Counted from the first letter of the stretch, positions 19,655 to 27,698 are shown. The stretch: 64,000 nucleotides of DNA from Mycoplasmatota bacterium (GCA_018622675.1 CP076020.1:434001-498000), one strand, 5' to 3'. Program-made: numbers and translations. The notes: generated by a model from the letters alone, not told the origin.

Positions 19655-20710
19655 TCACTCCTCATCAAGCAAATGTCGAACGTCACCCATGATTGCCCTT
19701 GGAACAGGTAAGTCAATCATCGTTTTTAATCCAGGTTTTGCATTGAGAACTTGAGGAATCATATTGACTATAATTGCAATGGTACCAATACCGCCTTCAA
19801 CTTCAGGGACATTTGCTAAATTGATTTCTGGTTTCCCATCAATTTTAATGTAATCGCCTGTAGAAACACCCACCATTTCTGGTTCAATTTGTTGTGGATG
19901 ATACATGTTGATGACTTTACCATTACTTAAAGTTGCTTTGGCTGACATTTCTACGCCACAAACATCTCCCTTGGCTGCAAAGCCATGTGGAGATTTTCTA
20001 TCTATATCAGTAACGATAGGTTTCATACTTTGTTCAAAAGAAGATACTTCTAATCCTAAGCCATGTGCTATCATATAAACTGATTCTTTAAAACCAACAT
20101 GACCAGCCATATCTCCTGATTGTAAACGCTTATTGAACTCTTCAACACTTAAGCCAACACCTTGTTCCTCCATCACTGTCTTACCAAATGGAGATAATGA
20201 ATTAATTCTTGATATTTCCATATCATTGACATCTTCCATAACACCAGATATACAAACAGCTAATAAGTCCATCATCATTCCTGGGTTTACACCAGTACCT
20301 AAGACGCTAACCTTATGTTTTTTTGCTAAAGCATCCATCTCTTTAGTTAGTTGGGGTTGGTTAGCAAGCGGATAGGCCATTTCTTCAGCAGTAGAGATCA
20401 CATTGATGCCTTTTTCTACAATCTTTTTAATTTTAGGATAAGCACCTTTTGTAAAAGAATCAGTTGCTAGAAGTACGATTTCTGGTTTTTCTTCATCTAA
20501 AATTTTATCTATATCATTTGAAATGGTAACGTCGTGATTTTGAGTGTTTTTAACTTTCAAAACATCAAACATGCTTTTTCCTACAATACCATCATATAAA
20601 TCACAAATACCAACAATATCAAAACCTTCTTTTTTTAGAATCATTTTTGCCATGCCAGATCCCATAGCTCCAAATCCCCAAATAGCAACTTTTACTTTAT
20701 TATTTCTCAT
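19655..20710 (-). CDS. ord: 2,4-diaminopentanoate dehydrogenase
   Basis: 351 aa. It oxidatively deaminates 2,4-diaminopentanoate to 2-amino-4-oxopentanoate, making NAD(P)H. A Rossmann fingerprint GFGAMGSG is at residues 12-19, and the rest follows the dihydrodipicolinate-reductase-like family (VLGTGVNPGMMMD). AGGAGG precedes the ATG. Spacing to arcC is one base, so it belongs to the same operon. Confidence 0.94.
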   Translation of the reverse strand: MRNNKVKVAIWGFGAMGSGMAKMILKKEGFDIVGICDLYDGIVGKSMFDVLKVKNTQNHDVTISNDIDKILDEEKPEIVLLATDSFTKGAYPKIKKIVEKGINVISTAEEMAYPLANQPQLTKEMDALAKKHKVSVLGTGVNPGMMMDLLAVCISGVMEDVNDMEISRINSLSPFGKTVMEEQGVGLSVEEFNKRLQSGDMAGHVGFKESVYMIAHGLGLEVSSFEQSMKPIVTDIDRKSPHGFAAKGDVCGVEMSAKATLSNGKVINMYHPQQIEPEMVGVSTGDYIKIDGKPEINLANVPEVEGGIGTIAIIVNMIPQVLNAKPGLKTMIDLPVPRAIMGDVRHLLDEE

Positions 20711-20711
20711 A

Positions 20712-21647
20712 TTAACCTCCTATGATTTTTGTTCCAGATTTACCTAATAAAGCTTCTTTAGCTTTTTCAAGAGAAGCAATTAAAGCTATTCTATTTTTAT
20801 TTCCATTAACAAAAGATTTACATGCTTCAACTTTAGGCAACATTGAACCCGCATGGAATTCATTGTTCTTTATATATTGATCCATTTGCTTGATTGATAA
20901 TTCATCTAAATCTTTTTCATTTTCTTGACCAAAATTTAATTTGACTTTATCAACCGCAGTCAAAATAACCAACATATCTGCATTTAATAGGTCAGCTAAC
21001 TTTGCACTAGCAAAGTCTTTGTCAATGACAGCTGCGATACCTTTGTAACCATTTCCATCAGGTATAACGGGTATACCACCACCGCCAACTGTAATGACTA
21101 GATGATTAGCTTCGACAAGTGTCTTAATGATATTTAGTTCAACAATATTTTTTGGTTTTGGACTAGGGACAACTCTTCTATATCCTCTGTTAGCATCCTC
21201 CACCATAATATATTTCTTTTCTTTTTCTAATACTTTTGCTGTTTCCAAATTTACAAAAGAACCTATTGGTTTTGTTGGATTATTAAATGCTGGATCAGAT
21301 TCATCAACCTCAACCTGAGTGATAATAGTCGCAACATTTTTATTGATGTCTTGCTCTTTTAATTGTTTTTGAATAGCGTTTTGTAAATGATAACCAATAT
21401 AACCTTGGCTCATAGCACCAGATTCTGGAAAAGGCATTTCCGGATTGCTATTATCAACTAAATGGCTTTCGGCAAAAGCAGAATTAATCATTCCAACTTG
21501 AGGCCCATTACCGTGAGCAATAATAACTTCGTGTCCTTCTTTGACCATATCGACGATAGCTTTAGCTGCATGTTTAACTTTTTCTAATTGCTCTAAAGGA
21601 TTATTACCAAGGGCATTACCACCTAATGCAACAACAATTTTTTTCAT
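20712..21647 (-). CDS. arcC: Carbamate kinase
   Basis: 311 aa, full length. It transfers phosphate from carbamoyl phosphate to ADP, giving ATP, NH3 and CO2. It starts VVALGGNALG and contains AHGNGPQVG, TVGGGGIPV and the internal AAVIDKDFASAKLA segment of carbamate kinases in the amino-acid kinase family. The start overlaps the last base of the carbamoyltransferase stop, with GGGGGA as ribosome binding site. Pairing with that enzyme points to catabolism rather than arginine synthesis. Confidence 0.97.
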   Translation of the reverse strand: MKKIVVALGGNALGNNPLEQLEKVKHAAKAIVDMVKEGHEVIIAHGNGPQVGMINSAFAESHLVDNSNPEMPFPESGAMSQGYIGYHLQNAIQKQLKEQDINKNVATIITQVEVDESDPAFNNPTKPIGSFVNLETAKVLEKEKKYIMVEDANRGYRRVVPSPKPKNIVELNIIKTLVEANHLVITVGGGGIPVIPDGNGYKGIAAVIDKDFASAKLADLLNADMLVILTAVDKVKLNFGQENEKDLDELSIKQMDQYIKNNEFHAGSMLPKVEACKSFVNGNKNRIALIASLEKAKEALLGKSGTKIIGG

Positions 21648-22645
21648 TAAAAATCCCCCATAGTAGCATACATTACAGCTTTTATAGTGTGTAATCTATT
21701 TTCAGCTTCATCAAAAACAACAGATTGTTTTGATTCAAATACATCTTCAGTCACTTCTAGTGCATCCATCTTGAATTTTTGATAAATATCTTCACCAATG
21801 ATGGTTTCTCTGTTATGGAAAGCAGGTAAGCAGTGCATAAAAATACTGTTTTCACCAGCTAAATTCATAACATCTTTATTAATTTGATAAGGAGATAATT
21901 TTTCAATTCTTTCTTTCCATACATGATCAGGTTCACCCATTGAAACCCATACATCTGTATAAATAACGTCAGCTCCTTTAGCACCTTCAGTAACATCTTC
22001 AGTTAAAGTGATCGTTGCTCCAGTATCTTTAGCGATTTCTTGACATTGTTTAACTAATGAATCGCTTGGCCATAATTCTTTTGGAGCTACAGCTCTAAAG
22101 TTCATACCCATTTTAGCTGCGCCAATCATTAAAGAATTTCCCATATTATTTCTTGCATCACCGAAATATGCAAACGTGATATCTTTCAAATGTCCGAACT
22201 GTTCAATAATTGTTTGGAAATCAGCCAATATTTGTGTTGGATGATATAAATCTGTTAAACCGTTCCATACAGGTACTCCAGAGTATTCTGCTAAAATTTC
22301 AACAGTTTCTTGTTTATATCCACGATATTCAATACCATCATACATTCTACCTAAAACTCTAGCTGTATCTTTAATACTTTCTTTTTTCCCCATTTGTGAA
22401 CCTGTAGGGCCTAAATAAGTAACATTCATTCCCAAATCATTTCCGCCGGCTTGAAAAGCACATCTAGTACGAGTAGAATCTTTTTCAAATAATAAGACAA
22501 TATTTTTACCTTTTAAAGGTTCAAATACCTCACCTTGATGCTTTTTTTCTTTTAAATCCTTTGCTAAATCTAATAATTTTTGAATTTCTTCCGTTGTGTA
22601 ATCAAGAAGCGTTAAAAAACTTCTTCCCTTAAAATTCTTTTGCAT
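21647..22645 (-). CDS. arcB: Ornithine carbamoyltransferase (catabolic, by context)
   Basis: 332 aa. It phosphorolyses citrulline to ornithine and carbamoyl phosphate. The carbamoyl phosphate loop DSTRTR is at about 56-61, HPTQ follows mid-protein, and FMHCLPAFH carries the catalytic Cys. The first gene of the operon, followed by carbamate kinase and seven ornithine-degradation genes, so the degradative direction is inferred from context. The protein could equally be called ArgF. AAGGAGG precedes the ATG. Regulation is probably through the cre-like site in its promoter. Confidence 0.95.
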   Translation of the reverse strand: MQKNFKGRSFLTLLDYTTEEIQKLLDLAKDLKEKKHQGEVFEPLKGKNIVLLFEKDSTRTRCAFQAGGNDLGMNVTYLGPTGSQMGKKESIKDTARVLGRMYDGIEYRGYKQETVEILAEYSGVPVWNGLTDLYHPTQILADFQTIIEQFGHLKDITFAYFGDARNNMGNSLMIGAAKMGMNFRAVAPKELWPSDSLVKQCQEIAKDTGATITLTEDVTEGAKGADVIYTDVWVSMGEPDHVWKERIEKLSPYQINKDVMNLAGENSIFMHCLPAFHNRETIIGEDIYQKFKMDALEVTEDVFESKQSVVFDEAENRLHTIKAVMYATMGDF

Positions 22646-22694
22646 AAATAGCCTCCTTATAATTTAAGTTATTAACTAACTCATAACAATAAAG

Positions 22695-22723
22695 ATTATA
22701 TCACTAAAGCGCTTACAATTAAA
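22695..22723 (-). promoter_or_regulatory. Promoter of the ornithine operon
   Basis: On the minus strand TATAAT (22695-22700) lies 17 bases from a weak -35 TTTAAT (22718-22723). The leader to the arcB start is about 45 bases. The weak -35 suits a regulated promoter. Confidence 0.6.
22704..22717. promoter_or_regulatory. cre-like CcpA operator in the ornithine operon promoter
   Basis: CTAAAGCGCTTACA contains the symmetric core AAAGCGCTT and matches the cre consensus TGWAANCGNTNWCA at all specified positions but two, at one end. It fills the spacer between -35 and -10, a typical repressing position. A ccpA-like gene is at 30801. Confidence 0.6.
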
Positions 22724-22767
22724 CCATTAATTACTAAAATAATAGGTTTTTTCTTTCAAATTAACTA

Positions 22768-22797
22768 TTAGTAATTTTTAGCATTTTATAGTATAAT
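22768..22797 (+). promoter_or_regulatory. Promoter of osmC-like gene
   Basis: TATAAT at 22792-22797 with a weak -35 (TTAGTA, 22768-22773, spacer 18). The start codon is only 19 bases downstream, so the leader is very short. Confidence 0.5.
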
Positions 22798-22815
22798 TTT
22801 TATGAGGTGATAAAT

Positions 22816-23208
22816 ATGGCATATGATAATATTATTTTAAAGTGGGACTATGATTTCAAAGGAGAAATAATTGCTCCGTCAGGCAAAGCGAATTTAGGCT
22901 TAGCGGATGATGGTTTACAACCTTACAATTTATTGTTTGGTGCTTTAGGCTCATGTTTTTATGCAACATTTCTTTCAGTTGCAAAAAAAATGAGATTAAC
23001 CTTTGATGATGCATCAGTTGAAGTTAGCGGTTTTAAATCAGACCCTGAAATGAAAGTTTTAGATAACGTCGAAATGACACTAGAAATAAAAAATCCTAGT
23101 GATAAAGATAGACTAACAAAGGCTGCTAAACTTGGAACACAATATTGCTCAATTCATGAAATGGTTTCAAAATCTGCTAAAATAAAATTAAATGTAGAGT
23201 TTAAGTAA
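22816..23208 (+). CDS. OsmC/Ohr family peroxide-reducing protein
   Basis: 130 aa. OsmC family members reduce organic hydroperoxides with two cysteines; here they are C47 (GALGSCFYATF) and C111 (GTQYCSIHEM). The start is the ATG at 22816, with GAGGTGA 5 bases upstream. A GTG at 22807 lies inside that ribosome binding site. It is transcribed alone, divergently from the ornithine operon, and ends at a strong terminator. OsmC, Ohr and YhfA-like subgroups cannot be separated by eye. Confidence 0.88.
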   Translation: MAYDNIILKWDYDFKGEIIAPSGKANLGLADDGLQPYNLLFGALGSCFYATFLSVAKKMRLTFDDASVEVSGFKSDPEMKVLDNVEMTLEIKNPSDKDRLTKAAKLGTQYCSIHEMVSKSAKIKLNVEFK

Positions 23209-23236
23209 ACCCCATTTTTAAAGGGGTTTTTCTTTT
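23207..23236 (+). terminator. Terminator of osmC-like gene
   Basis: AAACCCC (23207-23213) pairs with GGGGTTT (23223-23229) with a T-run immediately after; the stem begins within the stop codon. Confidence 0.9.
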
Positions 23237-23252
23237 GATATAAATAATATAA

Positions 23253-23280
23253 TTGAATTAAGTAATAATTTTGGTATAAT
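23253..23280 (+). promoter_or_regulatory. Promoter of rlmL
   Basis: TTGAAT (23253-23258), spacer 16, and extended -10 TGGTATAAT ending at 23280. Confidence 0.75.
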
Positions 23281-23302
23281 ACTTTACGAAAAGGATGAAT
23301 AT

Positions 23303-24448
23303 ATGGATAGAATAGAATTAATTGCAACAACAACTTTTGGTTTAGAGGCTGTTGTTAAAAGAGAGTTAGAAGATCTTAACTTTGAGATAAAAGAAGTTGA
23401 CAATGGTAAGGTTACTTTTTATAGTGATTATAATGGGATAGCAAGAGCGAATCTTTGGTTAAGATGTGCAGACAGAGTTTTATGGAAATTCGGAGAGTTT
23501 AAAGCTCTTTCTTTTGATGAATTATTTGATAAAACAATGTCTTTGCCTTGGGCTGATTATATTCCTAAAGATGGTAAATTTACTGTCTTAGGTCAATCAG
23601 TGAAGTCGAAGTTATTTAGTATATCTGATTCACAAGCAATCGTAAAGAAAGCCATAGTTGAAAATATGAAAAATAAGTATAATATTTCTTGGTTTCAAGA
23701 AACTGGTGCAGAATATACAGTAAAAGTTTCTTTGCTTAATGATATAGCAACTTTAACTTTGGATACCTCTGGTGAATCATTACATAAAAGAGGATATAGA
23801 GTGAATCCTGTAACAGCACCTATAAAGGAAACTTTAGCAGCTGCGCTTGTTAAACTAAGTTATTGGACCCCAGATAGAGTTTTACAAGATCCATTTTGTG
23901 GATCAGGAACTATATTAATCGAAGCAGCAATGATTGGAAGAAATATTGCGCCTGGACTTCAAAGAGATTTTGCATCTAAGCATTGGACATTTCTTGGAGA
24001 AAATACTTGGCGAGATGAAATTAGAGAAGCATATCAAAGTATAGATTTTGACAAAATAATGGACCTAAGGGGTTCTGATATTGATGAATCAAGTGTCAAA
24101 GCTGCAATAGAAAATGCTGATGAAGCTGGGGTTTTAGATACTATAGAATTTGAACATAGTAATTTTAAATACGCAAAATATGAAGGGGACTATGGTGTGC
24201 TGATAACAAATCCACCTTACGGAAGTCGTTTGTCTCACGACGAAGATTTAAGTCAAATGTACGAAGAAATGAAGAAAATCTTTAGAAGATTAAAAACTTG
24301 GTCTAAATATGTGATTACAGATGAAGAAAATTTAGAAACACATTTAAAGGTAAATGCAAATCGAAAAAGGATATTATTTAATGGAAGAATAAAAACAACT
24401 TATTATCAGTTTTATGGTCCAAGACCAAATGAAAAGGGACAAAATTAA
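23303..24448 (+). CDS. rlmL: THUMP-domain 23S rRNA guanine-N2 methyltransferase (RlmL/YpsC type)
   Basis: 381 aa. The N-terminal ferredoxin-like/THUMP part (to about 155) binds rRNA. The C-terminal SAM methyltransferase has DPFCGSGTILIEAA near residue 195 and the amino-methyltransferase motif NPPYGSRL near 305. This matches the single-methyltransferase YpsC form of Bacillota, not the double-domain RlmKL of enterobacteria. The predicted product is N2-methylguanosine in 23S rRNA. Its stop is in the loop of a bidirectional terminator shared with the antiporter gene. Confidence 0.88.
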   Translation: MDRIELIATTTFGLEAVVKRELEDLNFEIKEVDNGKVTFYSDYNGIARANLWLRCADRVLWKFGEFKALSFDELFDKTMSLPWADYIPKDGKFTVLGQSVKSKLFSISDSQAIVKKAIVENMKNKYNISWFQETGAEYTVKVSLLNDIATLTLDTSGESLHKRGYRVNPVTAPIKETLAAALVKLSYWTPDRVLQDPFCGSGTILIEAAMIGRNIAPGLQRDFASKHWTFLGENTWRDEIREAYQSIDFDKIMDLRGSDIDESSVKAAIENADEAGVLDTIEFEHSNFKYAKYEGDYGVLITNPPYGSRLSHDEDLSQMYEEMKKIFRRLKTWSKYVITDEENLETHLKVNANRKRILFNGRIKTTYYQFYGPRPNEKGQN

Positions 24449-24463
24449 ATTGTCCCTTTTTTT
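24432..24463. terminator. Shared bidirectional terminator with both stop codons in the loop
   Basis: An 11-bp stem (24432-24442 with 24450-24460, core AAAAGGGACAA) encloses AATTAAA. TAA for rlmL (24446-24448) and TAA for the minus-strand antiporter (24445-24447) both lie in the loop. T-runs flank on both strands. Confidence 0.9.
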
Positions 24464-25617
24464 AATAGCTTTTGTGCTGTTTGATCGATAAGAATTGCTC
24501 CAAAAGGAGCTGTTAAAAAGATTGATAATACTGAAATCGCTAATATTAACTCTCCACCTGCTATACCAAGTGATAATGGAATAGCTCCAATTGCTGCTTG
24601 TACAGTTGCTTTAGGGATAAAAGAAAAGCATATAAAAGTTTTTTCTTTAAAGTTAAAACTTGTTTTTGTGATACTTGCTAACACGCCAAATAATCTAAAA
24701 ACCAATCCAGCTAAAATCAGAATAACTGCCAATAATCCAATACTTGTAAATAAAGTGATATCAACTGCAGCACCAATTAAAACAAAAAGCATCATTTCAG
24801 CAATAACCCAAATTTTAGAAAACTTAGATGTTAGTCTATTAGCCAAGACAGGATAAAGCGTTAATACAGTGATACCTAATGTGATTATGGCGAGTAATCC
24901 CGAGATTGCTATATAATCTTCTAATACTATAAACAAAAAGGATATAGCAAAAAGAATTAAAACCTTTAAAGTATCTCGTAGGTGAATCTTTTTAAATATA
25001 TAAACAATCAAAATACCGATAATTAAACCAGCGAGAATGCCAAAAATAAGTGATAAGGGTAATAAAAATAATTGGCCGAGTTCAATAGTCTTTGTTTCAT
25101 AAATTTGAAGGAAAATAGTAAATATAATAATTACAAATATATCATCTATTGATGATGATGCAAGAATTAGTTGTGGTATTTTTTTCTCTGTACCCACTTT
25201 TTTTTCAATAAAACCAATCATTCTCGGAACAATGACTGCTGGCGATACTGCTGCTATAACAGAACCTAAGATGAATGCTTCAATACTGGTAATATCAAAT
25301 AATAATGGTGCTAAAATACCGATTAAAACAATTTCAAACATAGCTGGTAAGAAACTTAGAAATATTGCAGGTCTACCAATATCTTTTAAATCATTAATAT
25401 CTAAAGAAAGTCCTGCTCTAATTAAAATAACGACCAGAGCAATCTTTCTTAATTCTGCCGATATATTTAAAATATCATCACTGATTAAATCAAATACAAA
25501 TGGACCTAAAATAATACCAGTAATAATAAATGCTAGAAGTCCAGGTAAATTTAATTTATCAAAAATAGCGAATAATGAGATGCTTAATAATATGATTAAT
25601 GCAATACTCAAATACAT
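24445..25617 (-). CDS. Cation:proton antiporter (CPA family)
   Basis: 390 aa, highly hydrophobic, with about 11-12 membrane segments. LPGLLAFIITGIILGP at the N-terminus and the acidic pair in SSSIDDIFVI near residue 155 are typical of monovalent cation/proton antiporters; Na+ or K+ specificity cannot be decided. It lacks the C-terminal TrkA/RCK domains of KefB-like proteins. The gene follows the thioredoxin-like gene by 5 bases and ends in the shared terminator. The ribosome binding site is weak, suggesting coupling to the upstream gene. Confidence 0.88.
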   Translation of the reverse strand: MYLSIALIILLSISLFAIFDKLNLPGLLAFIITGIILGPFVFDLISDDILNISAELRKIALVVILIRAGLSLDINDLKDIGRPAIFLSFLPAMFEIVLIGILAPLLFDITSIEAFILGSVIAAVSPAVIVPRMIGFIEKKVGTEKKIPQLILASSSIDDIFVIIIFTIFLQIYETKTIELGQLFLLPLSLIFGILAGLIIGILIVYIFKKIHLRDTLKVLILFAISFLFIVLEDYIAISGLLAIITLGITVLTLYPVLANRLTSKFSKIWVIAEMMLFVLIGAAVDITLFTSIGLLAVILILAGLVFRLFGVLASITKTSFNFKEKTFICFSFIPKATVQAAIGAIPLSLGIAGGELILAISVLSIFLTAPFGAILIDQTAQKLLKKGTI

Positions 25618-25622
25618 ATTTT

Positions 25623-25934
25623 TTAACCAAGATATAGTTGAAATAAACGCTCTATTTTAGCAAAATCAATAAATCTAGACTCTCTTAAAATTTCCTTTGA
25701 TTCAGAAAATACAAGAATTGTTGGAACGGTAAATACTAGATGTTGACCTTGAAATATTTCAACATCTTCTAAATATAATTGATAGGCAGGAATAGTTGGG
25801 TAATCTTCCATAAAATGATTTAATTTTTCTGTTAATGGTTTACAGACATTACAAGTTTTAGTTTTAGCGATAACAACCATCAGTTGTTTGTTAATTAATT
25901 TTTCAAATTCTTCATAGTTTTTAATTGTTTCCAT
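25623..25934 (-). CDS. Thioredoxin-like protein
   Basis: 103 aa with the redox pair C28-N-V-C31 in KTKTCNVCKPL. The later FTVPTILVF has the cis-proline of thioredoxins. The CNVC pair replaces the classic CGPC, as in YtpP/YusE-type thioredoxin-like proteins, so a specialised disulfide reductase role is likely. GAGGTAA precedes the start. It is cotranscribed with the antiporter, hinting at redox-linked control, which is inference only. Confidence 0.88.
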   Translation of the reverse strand: METIKNYEEFEKLINKQLMVVIAKTKTCNVCKPLTEKLNHFMEDYPTIPAYQLYLEDVEIFQGQHLVFTVPTILVFSESKEILRESRFIDFAKIERLFQLYLG

Positions 25935-26031
25935 ATAGTTACCTCATTCATTTTAATTTTCAATTTTTTTTATATTTGTATTATACTATAAAGTAGATTA
26001 TAATTATAGAAAAAGATACGAAGAAATAATC

Positions 26032-26060
26032 TTGACATATGTTCATAATATTTATATAAT
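26032..26060 (+). promoter_or_regulatory. Consensus sigma-A promoter of DUF134-nifX pair
   Basis: TTGACA (26032-26037), spacer exactly 17, TATAAT (26055-26060): both hexamers perfect. A small inverted repeat TATG-TT-CATA (26038-26047) follows the -35 directly and could bind a repressor. Confidence 0.9.
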
Positions 26061-26078
26061 TTAAGTGAGGAGAAAGAT

Positions 26079-26441
26079 ATGGCTAGACCAAATAAACCTA
26101 GAGTAATATGTGGCTTACCAGAATATCATATGTTTGGTCCTAAAGGTAGAAGAGCAAACACCTTGGAGAAAGTGGTTTTATTAATTGATGAATATGAAAT
26201 TTTTAGATTGATGGATCATTTAGGTTTTACTCAAGAGGAAACAGCCAAGCAAGTTGGTGTTGCTAGAACGACAGTTCAAAGGGTCTATATGAACGCTAGA
26301 AAAAAAATAGCTGATGTGATTGTGACTGGTAAGATACTAGTGATTGAAGGTGGAGACTATGTTGTTTGCGATGATGATTGTGAAGAATGTTTACGACCTT
26401 TAAGAAAAAATAGAAAAAGACGTCAGGGAGGAAGAGAATGA
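26079..26441 (+). CDS. DUF134 family DNA-binding protein
   Basis: 120 aa. N-terminal MARPNKPRVICGLPE is the family hallmark. Residues about 50-85 (FTQEETAKQVGVARTTVQRVY) form a sigma-70-region-4-like helix-turn-helix. The C-terminus has three cysteines (C107, C111 and C114 in CDDDCEECL) and a basic tail, perhaps a metal site. DUF134 genes often sit beside NifX/NifB-like genes, as here with a 4-base overlap. Its regulator role is inferred from the HTH. Confidence 0.88.
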   Translation: MARPNKPRVICGLPEYHMFGPKGRRANTLEKVVLLIDEYEIFRLMDHLGFTQEETAKQVGVARTTVQRVYMNARKKIADVIVTGKILVIEGGDYVVCDDDCEECLRPLRKNRKRRQGGRE

Positions 26442-26773
26442 AAGTAGCTTTAAGTACGAAAAATAACTTGATAACTGAACATTTTGGTCACTGCGACTAT
26501 TTTGTAGTTTATGAAGTTGAAAACAATGAAATTAATGGATCATACCTTATTAAAAATCCGCCACATCAAAAAGGATATTTGCCTAAATTTTTGAAAGGTG
26601 AAGGTATTGATGTAGTGATTGCTGGTGGTATAGGAGCAATGGCTGTTAACGGATTAAAAAATTTAGGTATAGATTGTTATATAAATGTAGAAGGTGATGT
26701 TTCAGTAGTAATCGAAAAATTTTTAAATAATGAACTAAATCAAGGTGGAGAACCTTGTACAGATCACCATTAA
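26438..26773 (+). CDS. Dinitrogenase iron-molybdenum cofactor (NifX/NifB-C) domain protein
   Basis: 111 aa, single domain: MKVALSTKNN, TEHFGHCDYFVVYEV and VIAGGIGAMAVNGL follow the NifX/MTH1175 family. In nitrogen fixers such proteins carry FeMo-cofactor precursors. No nitrogenase gene is seen here, so a general Fe-S or metal-handling role is more likely. The C-terminus has C108 followed by TDHH, a possible metal ligand set. GGAGG precedes the ATG, which overlaps the DUF134 stop. Confidence 0.9.
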   Translation: MKVALSTKNNLITEHFGHCDYFVVYEVENNEINGSYLIKNPPHQKGYLPKFLKGEGIDVVIAGGIGAMAVNGLKNLGIDCYINVEGDVSVVIEKFLNNELNQGGEPCTDHH

Positions 26774-26794
26774 AAAAAAGAAAAATTTTTACAT

Positions 26795-26830
26795 AACATG
26801 TTAGACTTAACTAACATAATGTGTTAAAAT
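26795..26830 (+). promoter_or_regulatory. Peroxiredoxin promoter with overlapping inverted repeats
   Basis: The extended -10 TGTTAAAAT ends at 26830. ATGTTAG (26798-26804) and CTAACAT (26811-26817) form a perfect inverted repeat over the -35 region. TAACA and TGTTA (26812-26826) form a second one over the -10. Repressor control is inferred. Confidence 0.55.
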
Positions 26831-26865
26831 ATATTTATAAAAATAAAAATTAGGAGGAAGTTTTA

Positions 26866-27546
26866 ATGGAAGAACAAGCAAAAGAATTTTATCAAATGCC
26901 TTTAATAGGTGATCCTGCACCAAGTTTTGAAGCAACAACGACACAAGGGACTATTAAATTCCCAGAAGATTACAAAGACAAATGGGTGATATTGTTCTCT
27001 CATCCGGCTGATTTTACACCAGTATGTACAACAGAGTTTATGACATTCACAAGAATGTTGGATGAATTTAAAGAACTAAATACTGAATTAATTGGACTTT
27101 CAGTAGATTCTTTATATGCACATATTGCATGGTTAAGAAAAATTAATGATTTAGAATGGAATGGTATGAAAAACTTAGATGTAACATTCCCTCTTATAGA
27201 AGATATTAAAATGGAAGTTGCAAATAAGTTTGGTATGATTCAACCAAATCAATCATCAACACAAGCTGTTCGTGCAGTATTTGTGATTGATCCTAAAGGA
27301 ATTATTAGAACGATTCTTTATTATCCACTTTCAACAGGTAGAAATTTTGATGAAATTAAACGTATCATTCAAGCTTTACAAAAAGCTGATAAAGATGGCG
27401 TAGCTACACCTGCTGATTGGAGACCAGGTGATGATGTAATTGTTCCAACTGCTGGTTCATGCGGTACAGCAAAAGAAAGAATGGAAACAAAAGATGATGA
27501 TACATATTGCCTAGATTGGTTTATGTGTTTTAAAAAAGAAAAATAA
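26866..27546 (+). CDS. Peroxiredoxin, Prx6 type with C-terminal cysteine pair
   Basis: 226 aa. The peroxidatic Cys54 is in HPADFTPVCTTE. The long C-terminal part of Prx6 enzymes follows, with C199 and then C215/C221 in CLDWFMC. Archaeal thioredoxin peroxidases carry the same C-terminal CxDWxxC pattern, which resolves the sulfenic acid, so this is probably a 2-Cys-working Prx6. It detoxifies H2O2 and alkyl hydroperoxides in the cytoplasm. AGGAGG is upstream. The gene is monocistronic, with two terminators behind it. Confidence 0.93.
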   Translation: MEEQAKEFYQMPLIGDPAPSFEATTTQGTIKFPEDYKDKWVILFSHPADFTPVCTTEFMTFTRMLDEFKELNTELIGLSVDSLYAHIAWLRKINDLEWNGMKNLDVTFPLIEDIKMEVANKFGMIQPNQSSTQAVRAVFVIDPKGIIRTILYYPLSTGRNFDEIKRIIQALQKADKDGVATPADWRPGDDVIVPTAGSCGTAKERMETKDDDTYCLDWFMCFKKEK

Positions 27547-27554
27547 TGAAAGAT

Positions 27555-27588
27555 AAAAAAGATTGGAAATTTTTCAATCTTTTTTTAA
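27555..27588 (+). terminator. First peroxiredoxin terminator
   Basis: AAAAAAGATTG (27555-27565) pairs with CAATCTTTTTT (27575-27585), ending in a T-run. Confidence 0.85.
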
Positions 27589-27630
27589 TATTATGATGAA
27601 TTGGTTTTTAATCTATTTTGATCATTTAAG

Positions 27631-27668
27631 GTTTAGTTTTTGAAACTAAACTTATTTTTTTAATTTTT
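27631..27668 (+). terminator. Second, tandem terminator
   Basis: GTTTAGTTT (27631-27639) pairs with AAACTAAAC (27643-27651), followed by TTATTTTTTT. It backs up the terminator at 27555. Confidence 0.7.
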
Positions 27669-27698
27669 CAAATATGATACATCATAAAATTATAGGAT

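Noticed and set aside
22668-22687. GTTAT/ATAAC inverted repeat in the arcB leader as an ArgR box
   Set aside because: Only 5-bp arms and no match to the TGAAT-type ARG box.
25232-25660. 142-codon plus-strand ORF opposite the antiporter
   Set aside because: Antisense to a well supported membrane protein; no ribosome binding site.
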